A DNA stretch of 51,343 nucleotides from CAYFXE01 sp964347035 (lineage in GTDB: Bacteria > Acidobacteriota > Aminicenantia > Aminicenantales > Aminicenantaceae). This document shows positions 1 to 8,583 of this stretch, piece after piece (the first letter of the stretch is position 1; each line of letters starts with the position of its first letter). A model generated the notes under the pieces. It was not told the origin of the DNA. It saw nothing but the letters and a program-made list of their open reading frames with translations, and did no database searches. A program made the translations under genes and the position numbers. Where the stretch lies: positions 1 through 51,343 of the forward strand of contig CAYFXE010000022.1 in the NCBI GenBank assembly GCA_964347035.1, in the 5' to 3' direction.

Positions 1-107
1 TCTTCTTTTTTTTCTTCTTCGGCAAAGACATCCAAGACGATGAAAAAAATCAAACTCATGGCCAAGAAAATTCGTAAAAGTTTGTTTTGTTTTCCACAAT
101 ATCTCAT
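1..107 (-). CDS. N-terminus of a secreted protein, cut by the window edge
   Basis: An open frame reads leftward off the window edge from an ATG at 107-105. Its N-terminus has a basic stretch (KQNKLLR), a hydrophobic core (IFLAMSLIFFIVL) and a likely signal-peptidase I site after VFA, then a Glu/Lys-rich start of the mature part (EEEKKEE). That is signal-peptide architecture, so a periplasmic or secreted product is likely. No clear Shine-Dalgarno precedes the ATG. A second ATG at 59-57 would remove the basic region and is less convincing. Only about 35 residues are visible, so no function can be given. Confidence 0.4.
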   Translation of the reverse strand, partial: MRYCGKQNKLLRIFLAMSLIFFIVLDVFAEEEKKE

Positions 108-339
108 AGATATTTTTGAAAAAAGGTTGGATTCAAGCCTGGAATTCAAATGAATCGATCCTTATTTTTCAACTCGGAGAAGATGACAAAACGACTCTGT
201 CTTTAATTAAAGTTGAATCATAGATAAAGCACTTGGTTTTGTCAAGATTAAGTTATTCGAATTTTTGAAATAATAAATCCGGGATTTCGGGCTGAGAAGA
301 TGTTCAGCCTTATGATACCAGGATAGGCTTGATCCATGT

Positions 340-368
340 TTGACATGCTCGCTTAAAAATGATATTCA
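340..368 (+). promoter_or_regulatory. Sigma-70-like promoter for the YkvI-like gene
   Basis: TTGACA at 340-345 and TATTCA at 363-368 are separated by 17 bases. They lie 43 bases before the ATG at 412. The rest of 108-339 is AT-rich with no gene that I can see. Confidence 0.5.
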
Positions 369-411
369 CCAATAAACATTAAAAGCGGAATTTTCCGCGG
401 AAACAGATGCC

Positions 412-1506
412 ATGCGTGTTTTGAGTTCATCCGTTTTTAGAAAATATTTACTCCCAGGTTTTGTCTTTCAATCCGTGGTAATAGCTGGAGGTTATGGAAC
501 GGGGAGGGAGCTGGTCGAATATTTCCTAAACTACGGCCCTTTAGGGGGTTTGCTGGGAATGTTCTTGATAACCACTATGCTGTGGTCTATTACCTTAGCC
601 GTGACCTTCGAATTTTCGAGAAAATTTCAGGCCTATGATTACCGAACTTTTTTTATGAAGTTGATCGGCCGTTTCTGGTTCCTGTTTGAAATCATCTATT
701 TTTATTGTCTGTTTCTCGTCCTGGCGGTCATCGGATCGGCGGCCGGAATCTTGCTTAGGGATAACTTTGGCATTCCCTATCTGGTTGGTGTAGGGGTTAT
801 GCTCGCGGCCATCGGACTTTTAACCTTCAAAGGAAGGAGCTGGATCGAAAAATTCCTCTCAAGCTGGTCAATCATCCTCTACCTTGTTTATGGGGCCTTC
901 CTAGTTGTGGCTCTCCTCCAATTCGGGCCTGAAATCAATAGGAATCTGGTATCTGCTGTTGTATTGCCTAAATGGGCCTTAGGAGGCTTCAAATATGCAC
1001 TGTATAACATGGGAGTGATTCCTGCTGTCCTCTTCTGCCTTCCTCATATAAAAACCAGGAAAGAAGCAATTTCCGCCGGTCTCATCGGAGGGATTATCGG
1101 TATCTTACCAGGTTTTCTTTTTTACATTGCCGTCCTCGGTCAATATCCGACGGTTCTCCCTGAAGAAGTCCCCGCTGTTTTTGTCTTACAAAAAGCGGGT
1201 ATTCCTTTTTTTCTTATTCTCTTCCAGGTGGTCCTGTTCGGCACCTTGATCGAGACAGGAACAGGCTATATCCATGCCGTCAACGAGAGAATCCATTCGG
1301 CTTTGAGAGCCAAAGGAAAGGAATTTCCTACCTGGCTGAGACCTCTGGTAGCTGTCGTACTACTAGCCATCGGTTTAGGTCTTTCTACTTTTGGATTGAT
1401 CAATCTGATTGCTAAAGGATACGGCAGCCTGAGCTGGGGACTATTGGTAGTCTTCTTTATTCCACTTATGACCATCGGCCTGTACAAGATGATAAACAAA
1501 GCCTAG
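412..1506 (+). CDS. YkvI-like multi-pass membrane transporter
   Basis: This 364-residue protein is almost entirely hydrophobic, with about ten predicted membrane helices. Its opening (LPGFVFQSVVIAGGYGTGRE) matches what I know of the YkvI family (COG3949), which belongs to the amino acid-polyamine-organocation-like transporters. The substrate of YkvI proteins is not established. The start is supported by a TTGACA/TATTCA promoter just upstream, although the ribosome-binding site is weak (GGAAA). It stands alone: the next gene converges on it, and a MITE-B repeat lies in the intergenic space. The neighbouring amino-acid enzymes on the other strand make an amino-acid or amine substrate plausible, but that is inference. 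Stop codon is TAG. Confidence 0.75.
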   Translation: MRVLSSSVFRKYLLPGFVFQSVVIAGGYGTGRELVEYFLNYGPLGGLLGMFLITTMLWSITLAVTFEFSRKFQAYDYRTFFMKLIGRFWFLFEIIYFYCLFLVLAVIGSAAGILLRDNFGIPYLVGVGVMLAAIGLLTFKGRSWIEKFLSSWSIILYLVYGAFLVVALLQFGPEINRNLVSAVVLPKWALGGFKYALYNMGVIPAVLFCLPHIKTRKEAISAGLIGGIIGILPGFLFYIAVLGQYPTVLPEEVPAVFVLQKAGIPFFLILFQVVLFGTLIETGTGYIHAVNERIHSALRAKGKEFPTWLRPLVAVVLLAIGLGLSTFGLINLIAKGYGSLSWGLLVVFFIPLMTIGLYKMINKA

Positions 1507-1547
1507 CCTACATACAAAGACATGGAACCTCATTTATTGTGGTTTAT

Positions 1548-1644
1548 TCTGGACAACAAGGCCTGACCCCAGCAGCAACCGAAAAGGACGAATGGAGAAC
1601 GGGGTGAAAAACCTGAAGGGGAGCAGACTCATCCCGAATATTTA
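1548..1644 (-). mobile_element. MITE-B copy 1, partial, inverted
   Basis: Read on the minus strand, this begins with TAAATATTCGGGATGAG, then CTGCTCCCCTTCAGG, and ends with GCTGCTGGGGTCAGG and CCTTGTTGTCC. The order and sequence match the copies at 28737 and 33360. The element's terminal repeat touches the stop codon of the dehydrogenase gene (1642-1644), so it supplies or borders that gene's last bases. The second half of the element is absent. AAGGCCTGACCCCAG at 1558-1572 is one arm of the palindrome found complete at 33429-33511. Confidence 0.65.
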
Positions 1645-2646
1645 GAGGATCGCTTGGGGAGGAGGCAAGTCCTTCATTAAAATGAGGCCAGCCGGAGCAG
1701 CCACTACTCGGGAAATGGAGTTGACCGTCACAGCCACAGTTCCGATATCTCCATGGACCCCGCCGATAATCCTCTGATGAATATTCGGCTCGCCCTCGAT
1801 GAGGATTTCATCGTATTCTTTATCCACTCCGGCGTTAGCCACGAACTCCAGAAAGATCACTTCCTGGCCATCTTTTTTCCCGTAAGCCACACTCGTCAAC
1901 CCGATGACATCGCCAGGCTTGACGACTCCGACTGCCGTTTGGATCTCCTTCTCACCGATCACTGGCGAAGGAGACAGTTCTATGGCCTCATCCAGCTCCC
2001 AACCTAGACCAGAAGCAATCATGTAAATCGATTCTAGCAGACCCACATGTCCTGTGATCTCCTTTTCCTCCATCTTTCTTTGGAATTCCTGTTGAGTCAA
2101 ACCAGTCCCGATTTTCAGCTGAAAAGGAAGTCGCCTCTTCGAGGAATCCATCATCCTCGTCACCTTGATAGCATGGACGTTAAGACAAGGAGCGGTCAGG
2201 ATGAGAGGTAAGGTATCCATCAAAAATCCAGGATTAATACCGGTTCCGGTGACAGTGACTCCCTTTTCCCTGGCCTGTTTGTCAATCTTTTGGGAAAGTT
2301 CGGGATCACGCTTCCAGGGAAAGGACAGCTCCTCACAGGTGGAAATAACGTTTAGGCCAACCTCGACACACTGTTCTATTTGAGGAAAAACAGATTTTAG
2401 GTGAGATGTCGTGGTCAGGACAACGGCCTGAGCTCGAGTTGCGGAGAGGAGCTTCTCTGCATCCTTTTCGATGATGACATTTGTTTTTTGAGGATGATCA
2501 AAGAGCTCTCCTAAATCCTTTCCAACAAGCTTAGGCTCGATATCGATGGCACCGACAACGTCCATGCTCCTTTTTCCACTCAGCGCTTGAGCCACCCTCC
2601 GGCCCATGACCCCACATCCATAGATGATGACATTGATTTTTTCCAT
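1642..2646 (-). CDS. 2,4-diaminopentanoate dehydrogenase-like NAD(P) enzyme
   Basis: The 334-residue protein opens with a Rossmann glycine motif (IYGCGVMGRR, residues 8-17) in a dihydrodipicolinate-reductase-type N-terminal domain. The GTGINPGFLMD stretch near residue 135 recalls the 2,4-diaminopentanoate dehydrogenase family (Ord). In ornithine fermentation that enzyme deaminates 2,4-diaminopentanoate oxidatively to 2-amino-4-oxopentanoate. Length fits the family. A good ribosome-binding site (AAGGAGAT) precedes the ATG. The class III aminotransferase gene lies 82 bases upstream on the same strand, so the two probably form one unit acting on an amino acid or diamine. No oraE/oraS or ortAB genes are in the window, so the true substrate is uncertain and a related amine dehydrogenase is possible. 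Confidence 0.65.
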   Translation of the reverse strand: MEKINVIIYGCGVMGRRVAQALSGKRSMDVVGAIDIEPKLVGKDLGELFDHPQKTNVIIEKDAEKLLSATRAQAVVLTTTSHLKSVFPQIEQCVEVGLNVISTCEELSFPWKRDPELSQKIDKQAREKGVTVTGTGINPGFLMDTLPLILTAPCLNVHAIKVTRMMDSSKRRLPFQLKIGTGLTQQEFQRKMEEKEITGHVGLLESIYMIASGLGWELDEAIELSPSPVIGEKEIQTAVGVVKPGDVIGLTSVAYGKKDGQEVIFLEFVANAGVDKEYDEILIEGEPNIHQRIIGGVHGDIGTVAVTVNSISRVVAAPAGLILMKDLPPPQAIL

Positions 2647-2697
2647 AAAGACTATCTCCTTATTATCTTACTATGATGAACGAGATTAAAGGCTCGA

Positions 2698-2724
2698 CGA
2701 TGCGATTGGCCTCGCTTTGTTTCA
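2698..2724. repeat. Possible MITE-A end fragment
   Basis: GGCCTCGCTT at 2708-2717, with a similar GATG..ATT lead-in, resembles the right part of MITE-A copy A (GGCCTCGCTT at 20471-20480). It lies between the dehydrogenase and aminotransferase genes, ending just before the aminotransferase stop. Short, so it could be chance. Confidence 0.3.
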
Positions 2725-2728
2725 GCTT

Positions 2729-4129
2729 CTAAGCATCTCGAATTTTATGCTGACTCCATTTTTTGGCAATGCTTTCCACCGCATCCAAGGAATCCTGGAC
2801 CTCTTGGGCGGTGTGCGATGCAGAAATCGCACCATACCCATGGAAAATGTTAAACCCCTCCTCGAGCATGGCTAGTTTGAATATCTTCTCCCTCATGATC
2901 ACATCGCAGACATCCGGATTCCACACCTGCTCGGGTGATGTGATCGGCTCATCGCTTGGATGAAGAAACTGGACACCAACAAGAGAACTGTTTGCCGTGA
3001 TCCTTTTCCCATCTCCTGTGCAGCGGACAAAGAAACCAAAATGGTTGAATATTTTTTCAATTTCCCCTCTCACTTTTTCCCCTAATCTACCGATTTTCGG
3101 GTATATTTCTGAACTGTTCTCGGTTAGATATTTTACATACGCGGACCCGGCAAGCATGGAAGCAGGATGAGCACAAAAGGTCCCGCCTTCGAATTTCACT
3201 TTCTCTTCTGACCTCGCCTCGGGACTGCAGAGGGCCATCACTTCATCCTGGCCAGCCACGGCACTGAGCGGGAGTCCTCCGCCGATGGCTTTACCCAAAA
3301 CTGTCAATTCGGGTTTGATCCCGTACAGACTCTGAACTCCTCCTGGATGAAACCGAAAACCAGAGACAACCTCATCAAAGATCAGCAGAGCCTTGAATTT
3401 TTGAGAGAGAGCTCTGGCCTTTTTGAGATAACTCTTGGTGGAAAAGACAAATCCCCCGGCCCCGATGAAGGGTTCGAGGATGAAACAAGCAATCTGATCT
3501 CCATATTTCTGGAATTTTTCTTCGAGATCATTCTCATCGTTGAAACGGGTGATGATGATCATCGAATCGGTTCCAGAAGGAAGTCCGGCCGATTCGAGCT
3601 GGTTGAAGCCCTGTTCAAACCAGGAAATACCTTTAAGGACGTAAGGCTGAGCCCCATGCCACCCTCCTCCCACTTTGAGAACCAAATCTTTCTTAGTATA
3701 GGCCTTAGCCAGCATGATCGCATACATCGTGGCCAGGGTTCCGCTCGTTGTGAACCGAATCTTGTCGGCTCCGATCTGGTTGAGGATTAACTCAGCTAAC
3801 TCGGTCTGAAGATGATCGGGGAAACCTGTCGCTAATCCTTGTCCCTCCTTGAAGTGGCTGCCCAGGACTTCCAGGATAAACCCGGGATTATGCCCGAGGA
3901 TATTGGCAAAATGGCCCTGCCAGAAATCAACATAATCATTTCCATCCGCATCGACGACTCGAGAACCATGGCAACGGACAGCGTAGAATGGGAATGGATC
4001 GAACAGGCGAAGGTTATGACTTCCTCCCCGAATCTGTAAGCAGGAGGCCTTCCTGAATATCTCTTCTGATTTCTTATGCTTGGCCCTGAAGTTTTCGGTT
4101 AACTCCTCTATCAAACTCTCTCTATCCAT
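2729..4129 (-). CDS. Class III aminotransferase, glutamate-1-semialdehyde aminomutase-like
   Basis: A 466-residue PLP enzyme of fold type I, class III. The Schiff-base lysine is in VLGKAIGGGLPLSA, preceded by the PLP-binding Asp of LLIFDEVVSGFR. TSGTLATMYAIMLAKAY and EGGTFCAHPASMLAG are typical of the glutamate-1-semialdehyde 2,1-aminomutase / aspartate aminotransferase-like subgroup. It is longer than true HemL (about 430), with extra sequence near the C-terminus (GDGKRITANSSLVG). No other tetrapyrrole gene is nearby. Its partner, the dehydrogenase-like gene downstream, points to amino-acid or amine catabolism, so a hemL call is avoided. The start ATG follows AGGGATAGGA. The stop is TAG. Substrate unknown. 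Confidence 0.7.
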   Translation of the reverse strand: MDRESLIEELTENFRAKHKKSEEIFRKASCLQIRGGSHNLRLFDPFPFYAVRCHGSRVVDADGNDYVDFWQGHFANILGHNPGFILEVLGSHFKEGQGLATGFPDHLQTELAELILNQIGADKIRFTTSGTLATMYAIMLAKAYTKKDLVLKVGGGWHGAQPYVLKGISWFEQGFNQLESAGLPSGTDSMIIITRFNDENDLEEKFQKYGDQIACFILEPFIGAGGFVFSTKSYLKKARALSQKFKALLIFDEVVSGFRFHPGGVQSLYGIKPELTVLGKAIGGGLPLSAVAGQDEVMALCSPEARSEEKVKFEGGTFCAHPASMLAGSAYVKYLTENSSEIYPKIGRLGEKVRGEIEKIFNHFGFFVRCTGDGKRITANSSLVGVQFLHPSDEPITSPEQVWNPDVCDVIMREKIFKLAMLEEGFNIFHGYGAISASHTAQEVQDSLDAVESIAKKWSQHKIRDA

Positions 4130-4189
4130 TCCTATCCCTACAAGATTCGGTTAGGAGGAAGGCTGATCCTCAGAGCCATCTCAATTTTG

Positions 4190-6021
4190 TTATCGTAATA
4201 ACTTGCTTAATTTCTCAGCCAGAGCAGGATCTAGTGTGACGAGCTTCTTGTGGACCTCTCTGGCACTATAATTATCCTTGAGATTGAGATACGTGATACC
4301 TAAATTATAGTAAGCCGAGGGAAAATCAGGTCTTAGCTCGACGGCTTTCTGTAGAGGATCAACAGCCTTGGAAAACTTTTTCTGTAACATGTAGCCCATA
4401 CCAATATAGTGCCAACCATCCGGATTATCTGGAGCTACTTCGACAAATTTTTCAAAGGCCTCCACGGATTCTTTGTATTTTTTTTGCTGGGAATAACAAA
4501 CACCGATATTAAAAAAGGCCCGGTCATATCCAGGTCGGATGGATAAAACCTGCTCGAATGTCTCGATGGCCTCATCATACCTTTGGAGCTTCATGTACAT
4601 CAAACCCAGATTATAGACGTTNNNNNNNNNNTGTTTGGTTCTAACTCGATAAGTTTATTGGCAGCTTCGATAGCTTTATCAGCCATCCCGGCTTGATCGT
4701 ACATCCTGAGAATCGTGCTGTAATAGATGTTAGCATCTTCTGGGTTGAGCTCGGCAAGATAGCTGTAAGCTGATTCAGCATTTTCATACTGACCGGCCTT
4801 TTGGTAGGATTGAGCCAAATTATAATTTGTCTTGATATCATCGGGCTGCAATTCCTTAGCCTCTTGAAAAGCCGCGATCGCTTTTTCAAAATCGCCGAGT
4901 TCCATCTGGCACAGACCAAGTCGTAAATATCCGGTCCAAGGGTTTTCAGGATTTGAGGCAACGAATTTTTCGTAGGCCGCAGCCGCTTTGGCAAAATTCT
5001 TGAGTTCTTCGTAGGCTGTTCCTATTTGGTAATAAGCTTCCTTGTTATCAGGATTTATCTCGATAGCCTCCTCCAAGGGAGGGATCGCTTCATTAAACCT
5101 ACGCATTTTAAGATAGACAAAACCCAAACCATAATGGGCTTTGTCTCGGCTGTCATCTAACTCAATCACCTTCTGGTAGGCTGATATGGCAGATTGATAA
5201 TTTCTATTCTTCGTGTAAACAGAAGACAATAGATCAAAGGCCTCGATGTTTGTCGGGTCGAGTTCTGTCACTTTTATTAAGAATTTTCGAGCCTTTCCTG
5301 TCTCGTCCATCATGGCAAAGACGCGACCAGCCAGGCCTGCCCCCTCTAAGGTAGAAAAATAATCTTCGTACTGCCAATTTTTGAATTTGGTGACCTTGCT
5401 AGTTTTGGGTAAGGACTTGATGATATTCCCTGGAACGATGAACTTTGATCCCCTATCTAGAAAAATGATCAGGCCCATCACATTTCCCTGATCATCCAAC
5501 AGAGGGCCTCCGCAAAAAGTGTCCGGCACAGCCAAGGAGGTCGTTACAACCCTATGCGTGGCTGAGAGGGCAAGAAAATTTCTGACCGTTCCGTCGGCAA
5601 TGATAATCTCTCCGCTTTCGTTGCCACCTATAGCAAATACTCTTTTTCCAGATTCCAGCAAATCTGAATCTCCCAGGCTCAACACCTTTTCCTTTCTCTT
5701 GATCTTCAGCAAGGCAAGGTCAAAACTTTTATCGACAGCGATAATTCCTTCAATCTTGACTTTTTTTCCTTCAAAATTCCGTCCTTCTGCTGAAGCGATC
5801 TCGCTCACTAAATGATAGGCTGTGACCATGATTTCTTGACCAAAAAGGAATCCAGATCCTCTGGATATTTCGACTTTATCTTCTCCATAAGTCGTGAAAG
5901 AAATCACTCCTTCTTGATACTGATCAAGAATCGCCTGTCTATCCTCAGCCTGTGCTAAGAGCAAAGCGGATGGGAGGCAACATAAGATGAACAATGTGAT
6001 CGTTTTTCTTCTTGCTTTCAT
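4190..6021 (-). CDS. Exported trypsin-fold (S1C) domain plus TPR protein with Cys in the nucleophile position
   Basis: I start the gene at the ATG 6021-6019 because AAGGAGGAG sits just before it and a signal peptide follows (MKARRKTITLFILCC...LLAQA). The next ~200 residues form a trypsin-like S1C domain: His in MVTAYHLVSE, Asp in DKSFDLALLKIK, and the nucleophile loop DTFCGGPLLDD, where families such as DegP have GNSGGPL. The codon is TGC, so Cys replaces Ser. The remainder is about nine TPR repeats ending at 4190. A 10-N gap at 4622-4631 interrupts one TPR and shifts frame; repeat spacing predicts three missing residues (8 unknown bases), so the two halves are one gene. The role may be a periplasmic scaffold, a Cys-type protease, or a dead protease used for binding. 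Confidence 0.75.
4622..4631. other. Assembly gap (10 N) inside a TPR repeat
   Basis: Ten N. The reading frames on the two sides do not agree if the length is taken literally. Alignment with neighbouring TPR repeats suggests 8 bases, or 11 with one more residue. Confidence 0.9.
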
Positions 6022-6055
6022 GTCTGACTCCTCCTTATGTGTTGCAACAGGAACA

Positions 6056-6084
6056 AATTTACACGTTAAACGATACTCTGTCAA
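6056..6084 (-). promoter_or_regulatory. Sigma-70-like promoter for the S1C-TPR gene
   Basis: On the minus strand TTGACA (6084-6079) and TAAATT (6061-6056) are 17 bases apart, about 35 bases before the ATG at 6021. This supports the short start over the longer open frame that runs up to 6285. Confidence 0.55.
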
Positions 6085-6103
6085 ATTTTTACCTGTCTGC
6101 ATT

Positions 6104-6123
6104 AAGGGAAGCATCTCCAAAAC
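6104..6123. repeat. Possible MITE-A end fragment
   Basis: AAGGGAAGCATCTCCAAAAC nearly matches the end of MITE-A copy C (AAGGAAGCATTTCCAAAAC at 46875-46893). It lies just upstream of the S1C-TPR promoter in the divergent intergenic space 6022-6273. No second end is visible. Confidence 0.4.
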
Positions 6124-6273
6124 GGTGATGAATACAATATCTATGCGGATTGAATTGAGTGAGGGATAGGGGGTGAGGAAGCCCTGTGAGGACTGAACAA
6201 GCACGGAAATGAAGTTGCTTACTCTTTTGAGATTTGGATTGACAAACAACTCTGGCTCGAGTAGCTTGGAAAA

Positions 6274-7428
6274 GTGACTCGCCACCGGTCGAGGATATTA
6301 TTCTTTATTCTCCTGGGTTTCCTTGTTTCTTTATCCATCTTCCTCTTCAAAGTCAAAGATGAGATGGTCGATTTCGAAGTCAATTACGTGGCTGGACAGA
6401 GGCTCAGTCTAGGGGAAACCCTTTACCGTGTCGAAGATGAGCATTATCAATTCAAGTATTCACCCTTTTCTGCTATTCTGTATCTGCCTTTGTCCTTCCT
6501 TCCCCTTACTGTGGCGAAAGGGCTGTGGTTTTTTCTGATCATCCTCTCGACGTCTGTTCTCGTCTATCTCTCACGATATCTTGTCCATATCCAAAACAAG
6601 CCCTGGCTCACTCTTCTTCCCCTTTTGATCCTAACCCGATTCTTCTTCAGAGAGCTCCAATTAGGTCAAATCAATGCTTTTATCGCCATGATATTGATCC
6701 TGATGATCTGGTCTCTCTTAAGGGAGAATAACGCCCCTCATCCTCCAAGGACTATGAGCTGGACTGGCCTGCTCTTGGGTTTGGCCACAGCATTGAAGCC
6801 TTACGCCGTGATTTTTTTCCCTTACTTTGTTCTCAAAAAAAAATGGAAATCCTTGATATTCGGAGCCGTTTTTCTCATCTTTTCCCTGTTTATTCCCTCT
6901 TTTTTCTATGGGTTAAAAGGAAACATCCGAGTGCTTCAGGAATGGTTCTCCACCCTCTCTCAGTCGACTCCCTATCTTTTGGATTCCCAAGACAACATCT
7001 CCGTTCTCGGGTGTCTCATGAAATGGACAGGGAGCCAAAGAATTTCCTTATTCATATTTTCTGGGATTCTCGTCGGCTTATCTGCTTTGATGCTGCTAAT
7101 TGTATTGAAAGGGAAAGCACAGCGAGAGGCCATCGTCTTGGACAGTTCATTCCTTCTCATCCTCATCCCCCTCCTCTCTCCTCTGGGCTGGGATTATACT
7201 CTTCTGATGTCATTCTTGGGTGTTATGATGATTGTGGCTCATTTTTTCGACTTTTCAAAATATTGGAGAGGTTTGCTGATGTTCAACCTAACTGTTATCG
7301 CTTTATCTCTCTTCGACCTTCTCGGAAAAAAAGTCTATGCAGAGTTTATGTCCTGGTCTGTGTTAACGATAAACTTTCTGATTCTCCTCGCCTACCTTGC
7401 GTTTCTCCGATTTAAATCCCTCCGATGA
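6274..7428 (+). CDS. GT87-family (DUF2029) membrane glycosyltransferase
   Basis: A 384-residue protein of about ten membrane helices. The first loop contains DFEVNYVAGQRLSLGETLY and later LGQINAFIAMILIL and GLATALKPYAVIFFPY, motifs I associate with the DUF2029 / GT87 family, polyprenyl-phosphate-sugar-dependent glycosyltransferases related to the mannosyltransferases of mycobacterial lipoglycan synthesis. The acidic Asp of the DFEVNY loop would be the usual catalytic-site residue of such GT-C enzymes. The start is GTG at 6274 with a weak ribosome-binding site. It diverges from the S1C-TPR gene and leads a rightward run (DUF2085, small membrane protein, lipid kinase). A membrane-lipid or cell-envelope role for the run is inference. 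Confidence 0.65.
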   Translation: MTRHRSRILFFILLGFLVSLSIFLFKVKDEMVDFEVNYVAGQRLSLGETLYRVEDEHYQFKYSPFSAILYLPLSFLPLTVAKGLWFFLIILSTSVLVYLSRYLVHIQNKPWLTLLPLLILTRFFFRELQLGQINAFIAMILILMIWSLLRENNAPHPPRTMSWTGLLLGLATALKPYAVIFFPYFVLKKKWKSLIFGAVFLIFSLFIPSFFYGLKGNIRVLQEWFSTLSQSTPYLLDSQDNISVLGCLMKWTGSQRISLFIFSGILVGLSALMLLIVLKGKAQREAIVLDSSFLLILIPLLSPLGWDYTLLMSFLGVMMIVAHFFDFSKYWRGLLMFNLTVIALSLFDLLGKKVYAEFMSWSVLTINFLILLAYLAFLRFKSLR

Positions 7429-7487
7429 GAGGAAGACATTCCTTGAAGTAGACCGAATGAGCATGAACATGAATCAAAAAGGACTAC

Positions 7488-7973
7488 ATGAAAACCAAAC
7501 ATAAGATCTTGATCGTCTATTTTTCCACTCTGATTGGTATTCTTCTTTGGTTGGGAGCAATCTTCTTAGCACCTTATTTCAAGAGTCAATCTTCTCCTCT
7601 GAATGTCCTTGTCTATACTATCTTCTCCTCAGTCTGCCATCAAATTCCGTCTCGGTCTTTTGTCTGTTTCGGCTATCCTCTTGCTGTTTGTGCTCGTTGC
7701 CTAGGGATATACGGAGGATTTTTAGCTGGAGTCGGACTTTATCCCTTTGTGAATGGTATCTCGACTGTAAATCTTCCGAAAATTAAAATATTTATCCTCT
7801 TGTCATTGCCCATCGGGATTGACACTCTGGGTAATTTTTTTCATCTTTGGACGACAACCAGTTGGATGCGCTTTGTTTTTGGATTCATATGGGGATTCAT
7901 CCTTCCCTTCTACTTCATCTACGGGATAGCCGAACTGTTCTTGTATCGTTCCCGAACTCAAGCAGGGAGATAA
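7488..7973 (+). CDS. DUF2085 membrane protein
   Basis: A 161-residue protein with about four membrane helices. It carries the DUF2085 signature: CHQIPSRSF around residue 50, followed by CFGYPLAVCARCLGIYGG, giving conserved Cys and His residues near the membrane surface that could bind a metal. Function of the family is unknown. AAGG lies 6-7 bases before the ATG. It follows the GT87 gene by 59 bases and probably shares its transcript. Confidence 0.75.
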   Translation: MKTKHKILIVYFSTLIGILLWLGAIFLAPYFKSQSSPLNVLVYTIFSSVCHQIPSRSFVCFGYPLAVCARCLGIYGGFLAGVGLYPFVNGISTVNLPKIKIFILLSLPIGIDTLGNFFHLWTTTSWMRFVFGFIWGFILPFYFIYGIAELFLYRSRTQAGR

Positions 7974-8061
7974 AAAACGTGCTTTCGGCCTGACAAAATA
8001 TCACTTGAAATTCGACAGGAAAACACAATAGAATAGGAAAAACTATCCAGAAGGAGGAAGG

Positions 8062-8583
8062 ATGACCAATCAAAAGCCCAGTATGCTTGTTCCCGCATTG
8101 GTCGGTGGTGCTGTGGCTGGAGTTCTATCGGCCGTTCCTTTCCTCAACTGCCTCTGCTGTCTCTGGATTATCGGTGGGGCCGTTCTCGCTGCCTATTTGC
8201 TTGCCAAAGATTCGCCTATAGCCATGACAGCTGGCGATGGGGCCATTGTGGGGATCTTCACAGATATCGTGGCCGCCATCGTGGACGCCCTGGTGAGCAT
8301 CCCTTTTCAACCCATCAACGCCCAGTTCGTCCAGAGATTCATGGAGGGATTAGCCGAATACACCGAGGAAATGCCTCAAGGATGGGAGAACTTTCTTGAA
8401 AGAGGCGCCTTTGAGCCATCGGCTCCTATGTTCATGATAGGACTCCTGATTTCTGTCGTTGTCTTTTCCCTTTTGGGAGCCTTGGGAGGGATTATCGGTA
8501 TGTCTATCTTCGGAAAAAAGCAAGTCGCGAAGGATCAAGGAGTCATCGATGCTCCAAAAGACACAGGTGATCGTCAATCCTGA
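8062..8583 (+). CDS. Small Gly/Ala-rich membrane protein of unknown function
   Basis: The 173-residue protein has two N-terminal hydrophobic segments (VGGAVAGVLSAVPFLNCLCC, then WIIGGAVLAAYLLA), a glycine-rich middle segment, a soluble acidic loop (about residues 95-125) and a C-terminal hydrophobic hairpin (GLLISVVVFSLLGALGG). This layout resembles DUF5518-type or similar membrane proteins, but I cannot name the family with confidence. A strong AAGGAGGAAGG lies directly before the ATG. Its last 35 bases overlap the next gene, so translation of the lipid kinase is probably coupled to it. Confidence 0.7.
   Translation: MTNQKPSMLVPALVGGAVAGVLSAVPFLNCLCCLWIIGGAVLAAYLLAKDSPIAMTAGDGAIVGIFTDIVAAIVDALVSIPFQPINAQFVQRFMEGLAEYTEEMPQGWENFLERGAFEPSAPMFMIGLLISVVVFSLLGALGGIIGMSIFGKKQVAKDQGVIDAPKDTGDRQS

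Noticed and set aside
3347..3790. Long plus-strand open frame opposite the aminotransferase
   Set aside because: It is a frame shadow of the well-supported minus-strand class III aminotransferase; no motif or ribosome-binding site.
6022..6285. Longer N-terminus of the S1C-TPR gene (from 6285)
   Set aside because: A signal peptide, strong ribosome-binding site and promoter all fit the start at 6021.
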